From contig NZ_CP011427.1 of assembly GCF_001506165.1 (NCBI RefSeq), positions 3,534,001 to 3,598,000 of the forward strand: DNA of 64,000 bases, given 5' to 3'. A program made the position numbers and the translations under genes. Source of the DNA: Pantoea vagans. GTDB lineage: Bacteria > Pseudomonadota > Gammaproteobacteria > Enterobacterales > Enterobacteriaceae. Within the stretch, counting starts at the first letter, position 1; each line of letters opens with the position of its first letter. Under the pieces are notes generated by a model. The model worked only from the letters and a program-made list of their open reading frames with translations, had not been told where the DNA came from and made no database searches. Shown here piece after piece: positions 9,492 through 19,984 of the stretch.

Positions 9492-9524
9492 ATTTCCTCA
9501 CTCAGGACGCAAACCGGAGCAACG

Positions 9525-12500
9525 ATGTCTGAATCTCTGATGAACAAAACCATGACTGACCAACACACTCTGCCGCTGGTGGCGGCACAGCCCGGCATCT
9601 GGATTGCCGATCAGCTGACCCAACACCACAACGCCTATGCCGTGGCGCACTTTGTTGAATTACAGGGTGCGATTAACAGCGCCTTGTTAGCACAAGCCAT
9701 CGTGGCAGGCATGCAGGAAGCCGATACGCTCAACATGGCGTTTGGTGAAGTCGAGGGGGAAGCACTGCAATGGGCACAGCCGCAAACGTTCAGCGCACCG
9801 CAGATTGTGGATTTGCGCGATGAAGCCGATGCTGCCGCCAAAGCCCGCGCATTAATGCGTGAAGATATGAACGGTGATTTACGCGTGTTGAGCGGGGCTA
9901 AACTGTGGCATCACTGCCTTTATCGCATTGGCGATCAGCACTGGTTCTGGTATCAGCGCTACCATCATTTGGTGGTGGATGGTTTCAGCTTTACCGCCAT
10001 CACGCGCCGCATTGCCAACCTCTACAGCGCCGCCGTTCAGCAACAGGATGCCGAACCCACCCCGTTTATTCCGTTTAGCGAAGTGGTGGAAGAGTATCAG
10101 CGCTATCAGGAATCCTCATCCTTCACGCGTGACCGCGATTTCTGGCGGGAAAAAGGGGCCGCACTGCCCTCACCCGCTTCCCTGTCGCCGTTACCACTGG
10201 CCGGGCAAAGCGCCACCACCGATATCCTGCGTCATAGCGTCACGCTCGATCGCGCCACGTTTCAGACCTTGATCAACCAGCATCCGCAATCCAGCGCCGC
10301 TGATTTAGCCTTTGCCCTGGTTGCGCTGTGGCTCGCGCGACTCAGTGGTCAGAACGACTTCGCCGCCGGCTTCATCTTTATGCGACGCATTGGTTCTGCC
10401 GCACTGTGCGCTACGGGCCCGGTGATCAATGTGCTGCCGATGGCGGTGCACTACGATCCCACTCAACCGATCTCTGCGCTGGCAGCGCAGCTGGCGGGTG
10501 AAGTGAAGAAAATGCGCCGCCACCAGCGCTATGATGCCGAACAGGTACAGCGTGACCTCGGCCGATTGGGCGATGGCGATCCGCTGTACGGCCCAGTGAT
10601 CAACCTCAAGATGTTTGATTACCAACTCGATTTTGCCGGCGTTGAGGGGATAACGCATCAGTTGGCCTCTGGCCCGGTACGCGATCTGGAGATCGCTATC
10701 TATATCAGTGAACAGGGTGAACTGACGCTGGAGCTGCTGGCCAATGCGCAACGTTACAGCGAATCCACGCTGCACCGTCATACCAGCCGCTTTGACCTGC
10801 TGCTGAAGCAGCTTGCCGAGCAACCGCAGCGCCCGTTGGGTGAACTTGATCTGCTGACCGTCGAAGAACATGCGCAAATTGCTGGCATCAACCAGACGGC
10901 ACATCCTGTCCCCGCAGAAACCCTGGCTTCGTTGCTGGCACAACAGGTTGAGCGCACGCCGGATGCACCGGCGTTGGCGGATGCCGTGCATCAACTTAGC
11001 TACCGCGAAATGCAGCAGCAACTGTTCGCGCTGGCAGACGATCTGCGTGCCGCCGGTGTACAGCGCGGCGATATCGTGGCGGTGGCACTGCCGCGTTCGG
11101 TGCAGCTTTCATTGGCGCTTCAGGCAATTGTTTCGCTGGGTGCGGCCTATCTGCCACTTGATACCGGCTATCCTGACGAACGTTTACAGCTGATGCTGGA
11201 AGACGCCGCACCGAAAACCTTGATCACCTCAGCGGAACTCAGCGCACGTTTCCAGGCCATCGCCACGGTTAACCAGCTGCATTTTGATGCGCTCTACGCC
11301 CACACGGATGCTCCGCAACCTGCCAGTGCGCCGACACCGCAGGATGGGGCTTACATCATCTACACCTCCGGTTCAACGGGCCGTCCAAAAGGCGTACTGG
11401 TGGGGCATGAGGCCATCGTCAATCGCCTGTTGTGGATGCAGGATTGCTACCCGCTGCAAGCCGACGACGTAGTGCTACAGAAAACGCCGAGTAGCTTTGA
11501 TGTCTCCGTATGGGAGTTCTTCTGGCCGCTGCTGGTCGGCGCGCAGTTGGTGATGGCTCCGCCGGAGGCGCACCGCGATCCTGAAGCGCTGCAGCAACTG
11601 TTTGCCCGCTACAAAGTCACCACCACGCATTTCGTACCCTCGATGCTGGCGGCCTTTGTCGCGGCCCTGGATACACCGGCCGCCATCGCCTGCTGCACCA
11701 GCTTGCGTAATGTTTTCTGCAGTGGTGAAGCCCTGCCGACCGATCTGTCACGCGAGTGGGAAAAGCTGACGCATGTACCGCTGCACAACCTGTATGGCCC
11801 AACCGAAGCAGCGGTGGATGTCAGCTGGTATCCGGCCTTTGGTGAGGCGCTGGCGGCAGTAGAAGGTGCCAGCGTGCCAATTGGTTTCCCGGTGTGGAAT
11901 ACCGGATTGCGTATTCTCGACGCACGCATGCAGCCAGTGCCACCGGGTGTAGCCGGTGATCTTTACCTCACTGGCGTGCAGTTAGCGCATGGCTATCTCG
12001 GCCGTCCAGACCTGACAGCCAGCCGCTTTATCGCCGATCCTTTTGCCACAGGTGAGCGTATGTACCTCACTGGCGATGTTGCTCGCTGGCTGGATAACGG
12101 CGCGGTGGAATACCTCGGCCGCAGCGATGATCAGCTGAAGATTCGCGGTCAGCGCATCGAACTTAATGAAATCGACTATGTGTTGAGTGCTCAGCCCGGC
12201 ATTGAGCAGGCGGTGACGCATGCCGTGGTGTTGGGCGGCAGCGCGGCGCAAGGCGGTGATGCGCGTCAGTTGGTGGGGTATGTGATTGCGGCGCAGCCTG
12301 TTGATGGTGAAGCACTGCGCGAAGCGTTGGCGCAACGTCTGCCCGCCCATATGGTGCCGGTGGCGATTGTGCAGCTGGATGCCTTCCCGCTCAGCAGCAA
12401 CGGAAAACTGGATCGCAAAGCGCTGCCGCTACCGCAAAATGCGGCAGAGAACGTGGGACGTGAACCGCATGCCGGATTAGAAACCCAGCTGGCGCAAGCC

Positions 12501-13439
12501 TTCTGCCAGCTGCTGGCACGCGATAGCGTCAGCGCGCAGGATGATTTCTTTGCCCTGGGCGGACACTCATTGCTGGCCATGCGCCTGGCCGCACAGCTGC
12601 GCCGTGAACTGCAACAGCCGGTATCGGTGGGGCAGATTATGGTGGCCTCAACCGTAGAGAAACTGGCGCGTTTGCTCAGCGATGCGCATTCGCATCAGCA
12701 GGCGGGTTTTGAAGCCGTGCTGCCACTGCGTCAGAGCAACGGACCAACGCTGTTCTGTTTCCATCCGGCATCCGGCTTTGCCTGGCAGTTTAGTATTCTG
12801 CAACGCTATCTTGATCAGCGCTGGTCGCTGGTGGGGATTCAGTCACCGGATACCGAAAGCCCGTTGAACCAGAGCGCGCATCTCGACGACGTATGTGAAT
12901 CCCACCTGCGCACGCTGCGTGAGGTGCAACCGCACGGGCCTTACTACTTCCTGGGCTATTCTCTGGGCGGAACCCTGGCACAGGGCATCGCTGCACGTCT
13001 TGAAGCAGCGGGTGAAGAGGTGGCCTTCCTCGGCCTGCTCGACACCTGGCCGCCGGAAACGCAGAACTGGGATGAGAAACGCGGCGAGAACGTGCTGGAT
13101 CCGGCCGTGCTGGACGAGGTGAATCGCGAGCGTGAGCAGTTTATTGCGGCGCAGCGCCATCAGGCTGGGGAAGAGATGCGTGCGATGTTCGATACCATCG
13201 AAGCCAACTACGCCAGTTCAGTTCGCCTGCTGGCGACTGCGCGCAGTGCTCGTTTCAACGGTCGTGCCACGCTGTTCCTGGCTGAAAAAACGCAGCAGCC
13301 AGGCCAGGATGCACGTCGCGCCTGGGCACCGTATGTGGGTGAACTCGACGTATGGCCAATCGATTGTGCGCATGTGGAGATTATTTCACCGCAGATGTTT
13401 GAGCAGATCGGGCCATTGTTACAGCGGATTTTGGCGTAA
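9525..13439 (+). CDS. entF: EntF, enterobactin synthase NRPS (C-A-T-TE)
   Basis: EntF activates L-serine, condenses it with 2,3-dihydroxybenzoate carried on EntB, and cyclises three units into enterobactin. The 1304 residues read as a condensation domain (HHLVVDG, His147/His148), an adenylation domain (YTSGSTGRPKG; FDVSVWEFFW; YGPTEAAVDVSW; NGKLDRK), a carrier domain (ALGGHSLLAM, Ser1015) and a thioesterase (GYSLGG, Ser1146; His in CAHVEI). Pocket residues read off against EntF give D-V-W-H-F-S-L-V, the serine code. Start at 9525 has GGAG five bases upstream. No MbtH-like gene is adjacent, and two hairpins follow the stop. Confidence 0.96.
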   Translation: MSESLMNKTMTDQHTLPLVAAQPGIWIADQLTQHHNAYAVAHFVELQGAINSALLAQAIVAGMQEADTLNMAFGEVEGEALQWAQPQTFSAPQIVDLRDEADAAAKARALMREDMNGDLRVLSGAKLWHHCLYRIGDQHWFWYQRYHHLVVDGFSFTAITRRIANLYSAAVQQQDAEPTPFIPFSEVVEEYQRYQESSSFTRDRDFWREKGAALPSPASLSPLPLAGQSATTDILRHSVTLDRATFQTLINQHPQSSAADLAFALVALWLARLSGQNDFAAGFIFMRRIGSAALCATGPVINVLPMAVHYDPTQPISALAAQLAGEVKKMRRHQRYDAEQVQRDLGRLGDGDPLYGPVINLKMFDYQLDFAGVEGITHQLASGPVRDLEIAIYISEQGELTLELLANAQRYSESTLHRHTSRFDLLLKQLAEQPQRPLGELDLLTVEEHAQIAGINQTAHPVPAETLASLLAQQVERTPDAPALADAVHQLSYREMQQQLFALADDLRAAGVQRGDIVAVALPRSVQLSLALQAIVSLGAAYLPLDTGYPDERLQLMLEDAAPKTLITSAELSARFQAIATVNQLHFDALYAHTDAPQPASAPTPQDGAYIIYTSGSTGRPKGVLVGHEAIVNRLLWMQDCYPLQADDVVLQKTPSSFDVSVWEFFWPLLVGAQLVMAPPEAHRDPEALQQLFARYKVTTTHFVPSMLAAFVAALDTPAAIACCTSLRNVFCSGEALPTDLSREWEKLTHVPLHNLYGPTEAAVDVSWYPAFGEALAAVEGASVPIGFPVWNTGLRILDARMQPVPPGVAGDLYLTGVQLAHGYLGRPDLTASRFIADPFATGERMYLTGDVARWLDNGAVEYLGRSDDQLKIRGQRIELNEIDYVLSAQPGIEQAVTHAVVLGGSAAQGGDARQLVGYVIAAQPVDGEALREALAQRLPAHMVPVAIVQLDAFPLSSNGKLDRKALPLPQNAAENVGREPHAGLETQLAQAFCQLLARDSVSAQDDFFALGGHSLLAMRLAAQLRRELQQPVSVGQIMVASTVEKLARLLSDAHSHQQAGFEAVLPLRQSNGPTLFCFHPASGFAWQFSILQRYLDQRWSLVGIQSPDTESPLNQSAHLDDVCESHLRTLREVQPHGPYYFLGYSLGGTLAQGIAARLEAAGEEVAFLGLLDTWPPETQNWDEKRGENVLDPAVLDEVNREREQFIAAQRHQAGEEMRAMFDTIEANYASSVRLLATARSARFNGRATLFLAEKTQQPGQDARRAWAPYVGELDVWPIDCAHVEIISPQMFEQIGPLLQRILA

Positions 13440-13448
13440 TTGGCACCA

Positions 13449-13500
13449 GGTGCGCATCAATGCGCACCCTACATCGTAAGGGCGGCATTAATGCCGCCCT
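13449..13500. repeat. Tandem palindromes after entF, probable shared terminator/intergenic repeat
   Basis: Two adjacent palindromes fill the 63-bp gap between the convergent stops of entF and fepC: 13449-13468 (arms GGTGCGCAT / ATGCGCACC) and 13479-13500 (arms AGGGCGGCAT / ATGCCGCCCT around TA). The decamer CGCACCCTAC between them recurs in reverse complement at 52838-52847 beside another palindrome, so this looks like a dispersed intergenic element. Lack of a T tract makes simple Rho-independent termination uncertain. Confidence 0.6.
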
Positions 13501-13502
13501 GA

Positions 13503-14300
13503 TTACCTGCCCCGCCCCAGCGGCACAATCATCGGCGTATGCGCCACCGGATCGTCCACAATCACGCAGCGCAAACCATACACCTGCTCAATCAATGCGG
13601 GTGTGACAATCTCCGCTGGCTTACCTTCGGCGATAATCTTGCCGTGACGCATGGCGATCAAATGCGTGGCATAACGACAGGCGTGATTCAGGTCGTGTAA
13701 CACCACCACCAGCGTACGACCATGCTGCTGATTCAACTCCTGCATCAACTCCAGCAGCTCGATCTGATGGGTAATATCCAGCCAGGTGGTCGGCTCGTCC
13801 AGCAACAGCAGTGGCGTCTGCTGTGCCAGCACCATGGCAATCCACACGCGCTGGCGCTGACCACCGGATAGCGTATCCACCGGCTGCTGCGCCAGATCGG
13901 CGACGCCGGTGGCGCGCATCGCCTGCTGTACCGCCTCTTCATCCTCGGTCCGCCAGCGACCAAACAGCGGTTGGTGCGGATAGCGTCCGCGCGCCACCAA
14001 TTCCGTGACACTGATACCCGCAGGCGCATTGGAACTCTGCGGCAGCAGCCCTAACCGTCGTGCCACCTCTTTGGTGGGGTAGCGCGCAATCGCCTCACCA
14101 TCTAAAAACACTTCGCCTTTTAGCGGAGCATTGAGACGGCTTAAGGTGCGTAATAACGTCGATTTACCACAGGCATTGGGGCCGATAATCACCGTCAGCT
14201 CCCCTTCCGGGATCGCCACCGACAAATTTTCCGCCACCACTTTTTTGTCATAACCGAGCGTCAGGCCTTCGCCATACAGACGTGAAGGAATATCGATCAT
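13503..14300 (-). CDS. fepC: FepC, ferric enterobactin ABC transporter ATPase
   Basis: FepC is the ATPase that powers FepD-FepG import of ferric enterobactin across the inner membrane. It has Walker A GPNACGKST, Q-loop LLPQSS, signature LSGGQRQRVW, Walker B LLLLDEPTTWLD and the switch His in VLHDLNH. The open frame extends 47 codons upstream, but the ATG at 14300 (MIDIPSRLYGEGLTLGYDKK) overlaps the fepG stop as ATGA and gives 265 residues, close to the 271 of E. coli. It is the last gene of the fepDGC operon. Confidence 0.95.
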   Translation of the reverse strand: MIDIPSRLYGEGLTLGYDKKVVAENLSVAIPEGELTVIIGPNACGKSTLLRTLSRLNAPLKGEVFLDGEAIARYPTKEVARRLGLLPQSSNAPAGISVTELVARGRYPHQPLFGRWRTEDEEAVQQAMRATGVADLAQQPVDTLSGGQRQRVWIAMVLAQQTPLLLLDEPTTWLDITHQIELLELMQELNQQHGRTLVVVLHDLNHACRYATHLIAMRHGKIIAEGKPAEIVTPALIEQVYGLRCVIVDDPVAHTPMIVPLGRGR

Positions 14301-15280
14301 TGGCGTCGCGCCTCCCGCACCAGTAACGCAATCAGATAGAGTCCACCCAGGCTGACGGTGATCACGCCAACCGGTAATTGATAAGGCAGGAACAGATGCT
14401 GTGCGGCAAAATCTGCGGCAATCAGCAGCAATGCCCCACACAGTGATGCCAGCAGCAAAGCACCTTTCTCACCGCCGCCCAGTCGGCGTGCAATCTGCGG
14501 GGCCAGTAACGCCACAAAGGAGATCGGCCCCACCAGCGCCGTTGACGCTGCCGTCAACACCACGCCAATCAGCATCAACCACATGCGGCTGCGCTCGACG
14601 GGCACGCCGAGGGCGCTGGCTGTGTCATCGCCCATCTCCAGCAGGCGCATCCGCCGCGTCAGCAACGCCATCAACAACAGAGACAACAACAGCACCGCAA
14701 TCACCGGCGGGGTTTTTGCCCAGGTGATGCCGTTCAGCGATCCTGCGCTCCATAAACCGGCACTCAGCGCCGATTCCAGTGAGGCACTGATAATAAGCCA
14801 GGCATTGAGCGCCATCAGTAACGCGCGCACGCTAATGCCAACAATAATCAGGCGGAAGGTTTCAACACCGTTGCGCCAGGCAAACAGGTACACCAGCGCC
14901 GCGGTTCCGACCCCGCCCACCAGCGCGGCACCGGTCATGGCCGCGATGCCCTGATTGAACAGCACCAATGCCACCAATACGCCGCTGTAGGCACCGGTGT
15001 TAAAGCCCAGAATATCCGGGCTGCCGAGGGGATTGCGCAGTAGAGACTGGAAAATGGCGCCGCTCACCCCGAGGGCTGCGCCAATCAGCAGCGCCATCAG
15101 CACGCGCGGCAGTCGCCACTCCAGCACGATCAGCTTAACGTTACTGGCCCCTTCCCCCAGCAGCACCTGCCAGAACTGTTCTGCGCCAATCGGCAATGCG
15201 CCGCGCGTCATTGCCAGATAAGCCAGCAGCAAGCAGGTCAAGGTCAGCCATGTGGTGTGCAGCAGAACACGGCGCGTCAT
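14297..15280 (-). CDS. fepG: FepG, ferric enterobactin ABC transporter permease
   Basis: FepG is an inner-membrane permease of the FecCD/BtuC family with about nine or ten hydrophobic helices in 327 residues (E. coli 330). Family signatures are visible in GLWSAGSLNGITW, GPISFVALLAPQIARRLGG (cytoplasmic coupling region) and PVGVITVSLGGLYLIALLV at the end. It overlaps fepD and fepC by four bases each, so expression is coupled, and it pairs with FepD as a heterodimeric channel. Confidence 0.95.
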   Translation of the reverse strand: MTRRVLLHTTWLTLTCLLLAYLAMTRGALPIGAEQFWQVLLGEGASNVKLIVLEWRLPRVLMALLIGAALGVSGAIFQSLLRNPLGSPDILGFNTGAYSGVLVALVLFNQGIAAMTGAALVGGVGTAALVYLFAWRNGVETFRLIIVGISVRALLMALNAWLIISASLESALSAGLWSAGSLNGITWAKTPPVIAVLLLSLLLMALLTRRMRLLEMGDDTASALGVPVERSRMWLMLIGVVLTAASTALVGPISFVALLAPQIARRLGGGEKGALLLASLCGALLLIAADFAAQHLFLPYQLPVGVITVSLGGLYLIALLVREARRQ

Positions 15281-16266
15281 AGGCCACCTCGACCGAGTTG
15301 ACGACGTACCAGCACAATCAGCACGGGAGCGCCCAGCATCGCGGTGACAATTGAGACACGCAGTTCACCTGCAACCAGCAGGCGGCCCAGAATATCCGCC
15401 GCCAGCAGCAGAATCGGGGTGATGATCGCGGTGGCCGGCAGCATCCAGCGGTGATCGTTACCCACCAGCCAGCGTGCAAAATGCGGTGTCATCAGACCGA
15501 TAAAAGCAATCGGGCCCACCGCTGCCGTTGCCGCTCCACACAGGAGGGCGATAGCCAGCAACCCCAGCAGCTGCGTACGCGCCACGCGCGTTCCGAGCGC
15601 CGTTGCCATATCGCCGCCCATGCTCAAACTGTTCAGCGCCTGCGACAGGCAAAACGCTATCACGCTTCCGATGAGCACCGCCGGAAACAAGGTGCGCAGC
15701 ACCTCAAAGTTGCGAATATCCAGTGAGCCGCTGTGCCAGAAACGCAGATGGTCATAAATATCAGGATTGAGGAGCGACAGGCCCGATGTCAGGCCATCCA
15801 GCACCGCGCCCAGCGCCACGCCGGCTAACGTCAGGCGCACTGGGTTGACGCGGCCACCGCCAATCGCACCGGTCATCGCCACCAGCAGCGAGGCCAGTAA
15901 CGCGCCGGCAAACGCAAATCCGAGCCAGTCGAGCGGCGAATCGGCGCCAAACAGCGCAATGCCAATCACCACGGCAAATCCGGCACCGGCATTCACCCCA
16001 AGAATGCCGGGATCGGCCAATGGATTACGCGTCAGGCTTTGCATCAAGGCCCCCGCCAACCCAAGCGCCACCCCTGCGAGTAGCCCAGCCAGCGTTCGCG
16101 GCAAGCGCGCGTCGCGCACAATCACACACTCTGCGCTGTTACAGCTGGAGGTCAGCGAATGATAGACATCGGCAAGCGGTATTGATTTGGCCCCCAGCAT
16201 TAAGCTGAGCGCGATGAGGAGCATGAGCAGAATCCCTGAGCCTGCTAATGCACGGAACTGGCGCAT
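15277..16266 (-). CDS. fepD: FepD, ferric enterobactin ABC transporter permease
   Basis: FepD is the partner permease of FepG. The 329-residue protein begins with a membrane segment (SGILLMLLIALSLMLGA) and carries the FecCD-family motifs NPLADPGILGVNAGAG, GSLDIRNFEVLRTLFP and GPIAFIGLMTPHFARWLVG. It is the first gene of fepDGC and is divergent from entS over a strong Fur-box match, so iron starvation should induce both. Confidence 0.95.
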   Translation of the reverse strand: MRQFRALAGSGILLMLLIALSLMLGAKSIPLADVYHSLTSSCNSAECVIVRDARLPRTLAGLLAGVALGLAGALMQSLTRNPLADPGILGVNAGAGFAVVIGIALFGADSPLDWLGFAFAGALLASLLVAMTGAIGGGRVNPVRLTLAGVALGAVLDGLTSGLSLLNPDIYDHLRFWHSGSLDIRNFEVLRTLFPAVLIGSVIAFCLSQALNSLSMGGDMATALGTRVARTQLLGLLAIALLCGAATAAVGPIAFIGLMTPHFARWLVGNDHRWMLPATAIITPILLLAADILGRLLVAGELRVSIVTAMLGAPVLIVLVRRQLGRGGL

Positions 16267-16314
16267 CGTTCTAAACCTTCACTGTTCAACGTCGTCGCAT
16301 GCGCAACGCAATTT

Positions 16315-16333
16315 GATAATGGTTATCGTTATT
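16315..16333. promoter_or_regulatory. Fur box between fepD and entS
   Basis: GATAATGGTTATCGTTATT agrees with the 19-base Fur consensus at 15 positions. It lies 49 bp upstream of the fepD start and 73 bp upstream of entS, placed to control both divergent promoters, as in E. coli fepD-entS. Confidence 0.85.
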
Positions 16334-16405
16334 ACTCGCGTTCGCCTATGTTACCATGACTCGCCTCGCGGACGATGAGGAAAATTGGTGCAAAAAGGCG
16401 AACAT

Positions 16406-17656
16406 ATGAACAAATCCTCCCACTTTATCGATCTCTCCCTGCTGAAAACCCATGCGGCATTTCGCGCGGTGTTTATCGCTCGATTTATCTCGATTGTTGC
16501 ATTGGGGATGCTGGCCGTCGCAGTGCCGGTGCAAATTCAGCACATGACGCAATCACCGTTGCTGGTGGGATTAGCGGTGACGCTGGCCGCCTCGGGCATG
16601 TTTATCGGTCTGTTAACTGGTGGCGTGCTCGCCGATCGTTACGAACGTAAAAAGCTGATACTGATTGCCCGTTCAACCTGCGGTTTAGGTTTCATCGCCC
16701 TGGCGATAAATGCCGCGCTACCGCAGCCGTCGCTGATGGCGGTTTATCTGCTGGGATTCTGGGATGGCTTCTTCGGCGCCATTGGCGTCACCGCCCTGCT
16801 GGCAGCGACGCCCGCGCTGGTGGGTCGCGAAAACATTATGCAGGCTGGGGCGATCACCATGTTGACGGTCCGCTTTGGTTCGATTCTCTCGCCTGCGATT
16901 GCTGGACTGGTGATCGCGCACGGTGGCGTGGTGTGGAACTACGGCTTGGCCGCGTTCGGCACACTGTTAACCGTGCTGACGCTGCTAAAGCTGCCGCAGT
17001 TAGCGCCACCGCCACAGCCGCGTGAACATCCGTTGAAGTCACTCGCTGCAGGCATACAGTTCCTGTTTGCCAGCCCGATAGTCGGCATGGTGGCATTGAT
17101 TGGTGCGCTGGTGACCCTCTCCAGCGCAATACGCGTGCTGTACCCGGCGCTGGCCCCACACTGGTCAGTAAGCGCTAACCAATTTGGTATGCTCTATGCT
17201 GCCGTGCCCCTCGGAGCCGCGATTGGCGCGTTGACCAGTGGCAAACTCAAGCATGCCGCCCGACCGGGACAGCTGGTACTGGGGAGTGCAGTGGCGGCGT
17301 TTATCGCCCTGGGATTATTCAGCCTGATGCCCAACTTACTGCTGGCGCTGCTGTGCCTGGTAGCCTTTGGTTATTTCAGCGCCATCAACAGTCTTGTGCA
17401 GTACGCGATGATCCAGGTGCTGACGCCAGACCACTTACTGGGGCGTATTAACGGACTGTGGACGGCGCAAAACGTCACCGGTGATGCAATTGGCGCGGCA
17501 ATGATTGGTGCGATGGGATCATGGTTACTGCCGCCCCAGGCTGCCGCAGTGTTTGGTTTTACGGCAGCGCTGCTGGGCATCATGATGTGGTGGGTGATGT
17601 GGCGGTTGCGCCGTTACCACGCGCCAGCCCCGGAGCTGGCGCAACCCTCATCATGA
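16406..17656 (+). CDS. entS: EntS, enterobactin exporter (MFS)
   Basis: EntS is a twelve-helix major facilitator that exports enterobactin across the inner membrane. The start at 16406 ([20 protein letters not shown]) has AAGG seven bases upstream and gives 416 residues, the E. coli length; a TTG seven codons earlier is less likely. Motifs include [18 protein letters not shown] (the MFS loop 2-3 signature), [20 protein letters not shown] and [18 protein letters not shown]. Its stop overlaps the convergent fepB stop by six bases, with no separating terminator. Confidence 0.95.
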   Translation: MNKSSHFIDLSLLKTHAAFRAVFIARFISIVALGMLAVAVPVQIQHMTQSPLLVGLAVTLAASGMFIGLLTGGVLADRYERKKLILIARSTCGLGFIALAINAALPQPSLMAVYLLGFWDGFFGAIGVTALLAATPALVGRENIMQAGAITMLTVRFGSILSPAIAGLVIAHGGVVWNYGLAAFGTLLTVLTLLKLPQLAPPPQPREHPLKSLAAGIQFLFASPIVGMVALIGALVTLSSAIRVLYPALAPHWSVSANQFGMLYAAVPLGAAIGALTSGKLKHAARPGQLVLGSAVAAFIALGLFSLMPNLLLALLCLVAFGYFSAINSLVQYAMIQVLTPDHLLGRINGLWTAQNVTGDAIGAAMIGAMGSWLLPPQAAAVFGFTAALLGIMMWWVMWRLRRYHAPAPELAQPSS

Positions 17657-18616
17657 TTTAACGAACAGTTTTTCCAGACGCGCCAGCAGATTGCTGGCGC
17701 TGTAGTAATCCAGACGGAACGAATCGACACCCAGCGGGAAGACCTGTTTCTGCGTCACCGCTGAATTTTGCGCCAGGAACGGATTACTCAGCACTGACTG
17801 CGTGGTTTTCTCGTCAGCGGCGAACAGCAGGAACGTCTTGCCCGTCAGACCGCTGCCCACGTTTTCGCCCGACAACTGAATGATGTCTTTACGCTGGCCC
17901 ATGCTGTGGCCCTGTTGAACGGAGGCAGGCGGTTCGGCGAGGGTGAAACCCAGCTGCTCTAACAACTTGCCCTGCGCCGATTCTGCGGTCCATACGTTGA
18001 CGGCACGACCATCGCCGTTCCACACCATCGCAGAGACCGGTTGCGGCGGCAACGTGATGGCTTTCTTTAAGGCCGCTTCACGGTCGTCAAACGCCTTAAC
18101 ACGCTGTGCGGCCTGAGCTTCATGGCCGGTCGCCTGGCCAAGCAGCGTCACCACATCCTGCCAACTTTTGTCGTCGTAATTGACCACCAGGGTTGGCGCG
18201 ATAGCGGAAAGCTGGCTGGCAAGTTTGATCGCCGAGTCGTTGCCGGTCGCGCTGACCAGAATCAGATCCGGCGCTTCAGCCGCCACGGCTTCGGCACTGG
18301 GTTCACCAATATAGAGACGTTTAAGATGGCGCTGTTTCGCCACATCGCCCCACTGGCGGAAAAAGCCCTGATCGTCAGCAAGACGGCTGTTGGGAGCGGT
18401 CGCGCCGGAGGCAATAACCGGTGCATCAATCGCCAGCAATGAACCCGTCAAAGTGACGCTGGTGGACACAATGCGCTGCGGTGCTTTGCTGATGGTCACG
18501 GGACCATTCGCTCCCTGAAGGGTACGCGGCCAGCCCTGCTCGGCCTGTGCCAATCCGCTAAACGCCTGGAAAACAAAAATCAGGGCCGAGAGGCCCCATA
18601 AACCGCATTTATTCAT
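17651..18616 (-). CDS. fepB: FepB, periplasmic ferric enterobactin-binding protein
   Basis: FepB carries ferric enterobactin from FepA to FepDG. The protein has a signal peptide ending SGLAQA and the typical [38 protein letters not shown] and DDKSWQDVV blocks of the class III siderophore-binding fold. Two starts compete: 18640 (AGGG four bases upstream) and 18616 (MNKCGLWGL, a tighter signal peptide). The second is given; the first would add eight residues. It is divergent from entC over a Fur box. Confidence 0.94.
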   Translation of the reverse strand: MNKCGLWGLSALIFVFQAFSGLAQAEQGWPRTLQGANGPVTISKAPQRIVSTSVTLTGSLLAIDAPVIASGATAPNSRLADDQGFFRQWGDVAKQRHLKRLYIGEPSAEAVAAEAPDLILVSATGNDSAIKLASQLSAIAPTLVVNYDDKSWQDVVTLLGQATGHEAQAAQRVKAFDDREAALKKAITLPPQPVSAMVWNGDGRAVNVWTAESAQGKLLEQLGFTLAEPPASVQQGHSMGQRKDIIQLSGENVGSGLTGKTFLLFAADEKTTQSVLSNPFLAQNSAVTQKQVFPLGVDSFRLDYYSASNLLARLEKLFVKS

Positions 18617-18744
18617 AAGTTTTGGTCCACTTTTTAGCATATTGCCCTGGGTGACGTTAGCGTCCGATTACGCCGAAACACGCTGGAAATCCCGCGAATG
18701 GATTGACTCTTTTGCCCAATCGACGTAGGTTACAGGCCCATAAT

Positions 18745-18763
18745 AAAAATGATAATCATTCTT
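18745..18763. promoter_or_regulatory. Fur box between fepB and entC
   Basis: AAAAATGATAATCATTCTT agrees with the Fur consensus at 15 of 19 positions, with the full core ATGATAATCATT, and a second AT-rich repeat (TTAATAATCTTATCATTTA) follows towards entC, suggesting overlapping Fur dimers. It lies just upstream of entC, the first gene of the entCEBAH operon, and controls fepB in the other direction. Confidence 0.85.
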
Positions 18764-18792
18764 AATAATCTTATCATTTATAGGTGAAAATT

Positions 18793-19974
18793 ATGGTGGA
18801 ATCATCCATGTTTGAAAATGCCTTATTGAAGGATTTTTCCGCGTTATGCCGTGGGTTCCTTTTTACCTCGCCCTGGCGCAGCCTCGCAACGCAGGGGTGT
18901 TATACCACCATCACTGCATCCGTTGCTGATGCGGCGCTGTTGCAGGGGGATTTTCAACAACAGTTGCGGCAGCATTTCGCGGCGGCTAAAAAACAGGGGA
19001 TTAACAATCCGATTTTGGTCGGCGCGATCCCGTTTGATGTCAGCCAACCCGCTGCGCTGTTTATCCCTGAGTCTTACCAGACGTTTAACCGCGCCGATCT
19101 GCAAAATGCCTTACCCTCAGCCGTGAGTGAACTGCCACAGGTGCGTCGCCGTATGGCAGTACCCGACCACGATGTCTTCACCCAAATGGTGGCGGATGCC
19201 GTGTCGGCAACTCAGCGTGGTGACCTTGATAAAGTGGTGCTGTCGCGTTTGATGGATATCGTCACCGAACAACCGGTCGATACTGCCGCACTGATGCAGC
19301 GCGTGATTGCCCAGAACCCCAACAGCTATCACTTCCATCTACCGCTGCCGCAAGGCGGAGCACTGGTGGGCGCCAGCCCAGAACTGATGCTGCGTAAACA
19401 GGGGCGTGATTTTAGCTCATGTCCACTGGCGGGTTCTGCTCGCCGTCATCATGACGATAGCCAGCAAGATCGTGCGGCGGGCAATACGCTGATGGACTCT
19501 GGCAAAGATCGTCACGAACACAAGCTGGTCACAGATGCGATGCGTGACACACTGCAGCCGCGTAGCCGACTGCTATCGGTGCCGACCGTGCCCTCCCTGA
19601 TCACCACCGCGACCTTGTGGCACCTCGCAACGCAAATCGACGGCGAAGTGCAGGATGAGCATGAAAACGCCCTGTCGCTAGCCTGCTTGTTGCACCCAAC
19701 ACCAGCATTGAGCGGCTTCCCACACCAACGTGCCCAACAGCTGATTCAGCAGTTGGAACCTTTCGATCGCCAACTGTTTGGCGGCATCGTCGGCTGGTGT
19801 GACAGTGAAGGCAATGGCGAGTGGGTGGTGACAATTCGCTGCGGCACGGTGCACGGTGCGCGGGTACGCCTGTTTGCCGGAGCCGGCATCGTGGCCGACT
19901 CCCAACCTGAATCAGAATGGCGCGAAACCGGCGTGAAGCTGGACACCATGTTGCGCGCATTTGGACTGCAATAA
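18793..19974 (+). CDS. entC: EntC, isochorismate synthase
   Basis: EntC converts chorismate to isochorismate, the first step of 2,3-dihydroxybenzoate synthesis. The start at 18793 has AGGTGA just upstream and gives 393 residues (E. coli 391); a GTG nine bases earlier is possible. Chorismate-enzyme motifs are visible: [58 protein letters not shown] and [12 protein letters not shown]. It heads the entCEBAH operon behind a Fur box. Confidence 0.96.
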   Translation: MVESSMFENALLKDFSALCRGFLFTSPWRSLATQGCYTTITASVADAALLQGDFQQQLRQHFAAAKKQGINNPILVGAIPFDVSQPAALFIPESYQTFNRADLQNALPSAVSELPQVRRRMAVPDHDVFTQMVADAVSATQRGDLDKVVLSRLMDIVTEQPVDTAALMQRVIAQNPNSYHFHLPLPQGGALVGASPELMLRKQGRDFSSCPLAGSARRHHDDSQQDRAAGNTLMDSGKDRHEHKLVTDAMRDTLQPRSRLLSVPTVPSLITTATLWHLATQIDGEVQDEHENALSLACLLHPTPALSGFPHQRAQQLIQQLEPFDRQLFGGIVGWCDSEGNGEWVVTIRCGTVHGARVRLFAGAGIVADSQPESEWRETGVKLDTMLRAFGLQ

Positions 19975-19984
19975 AGGAAAGATG

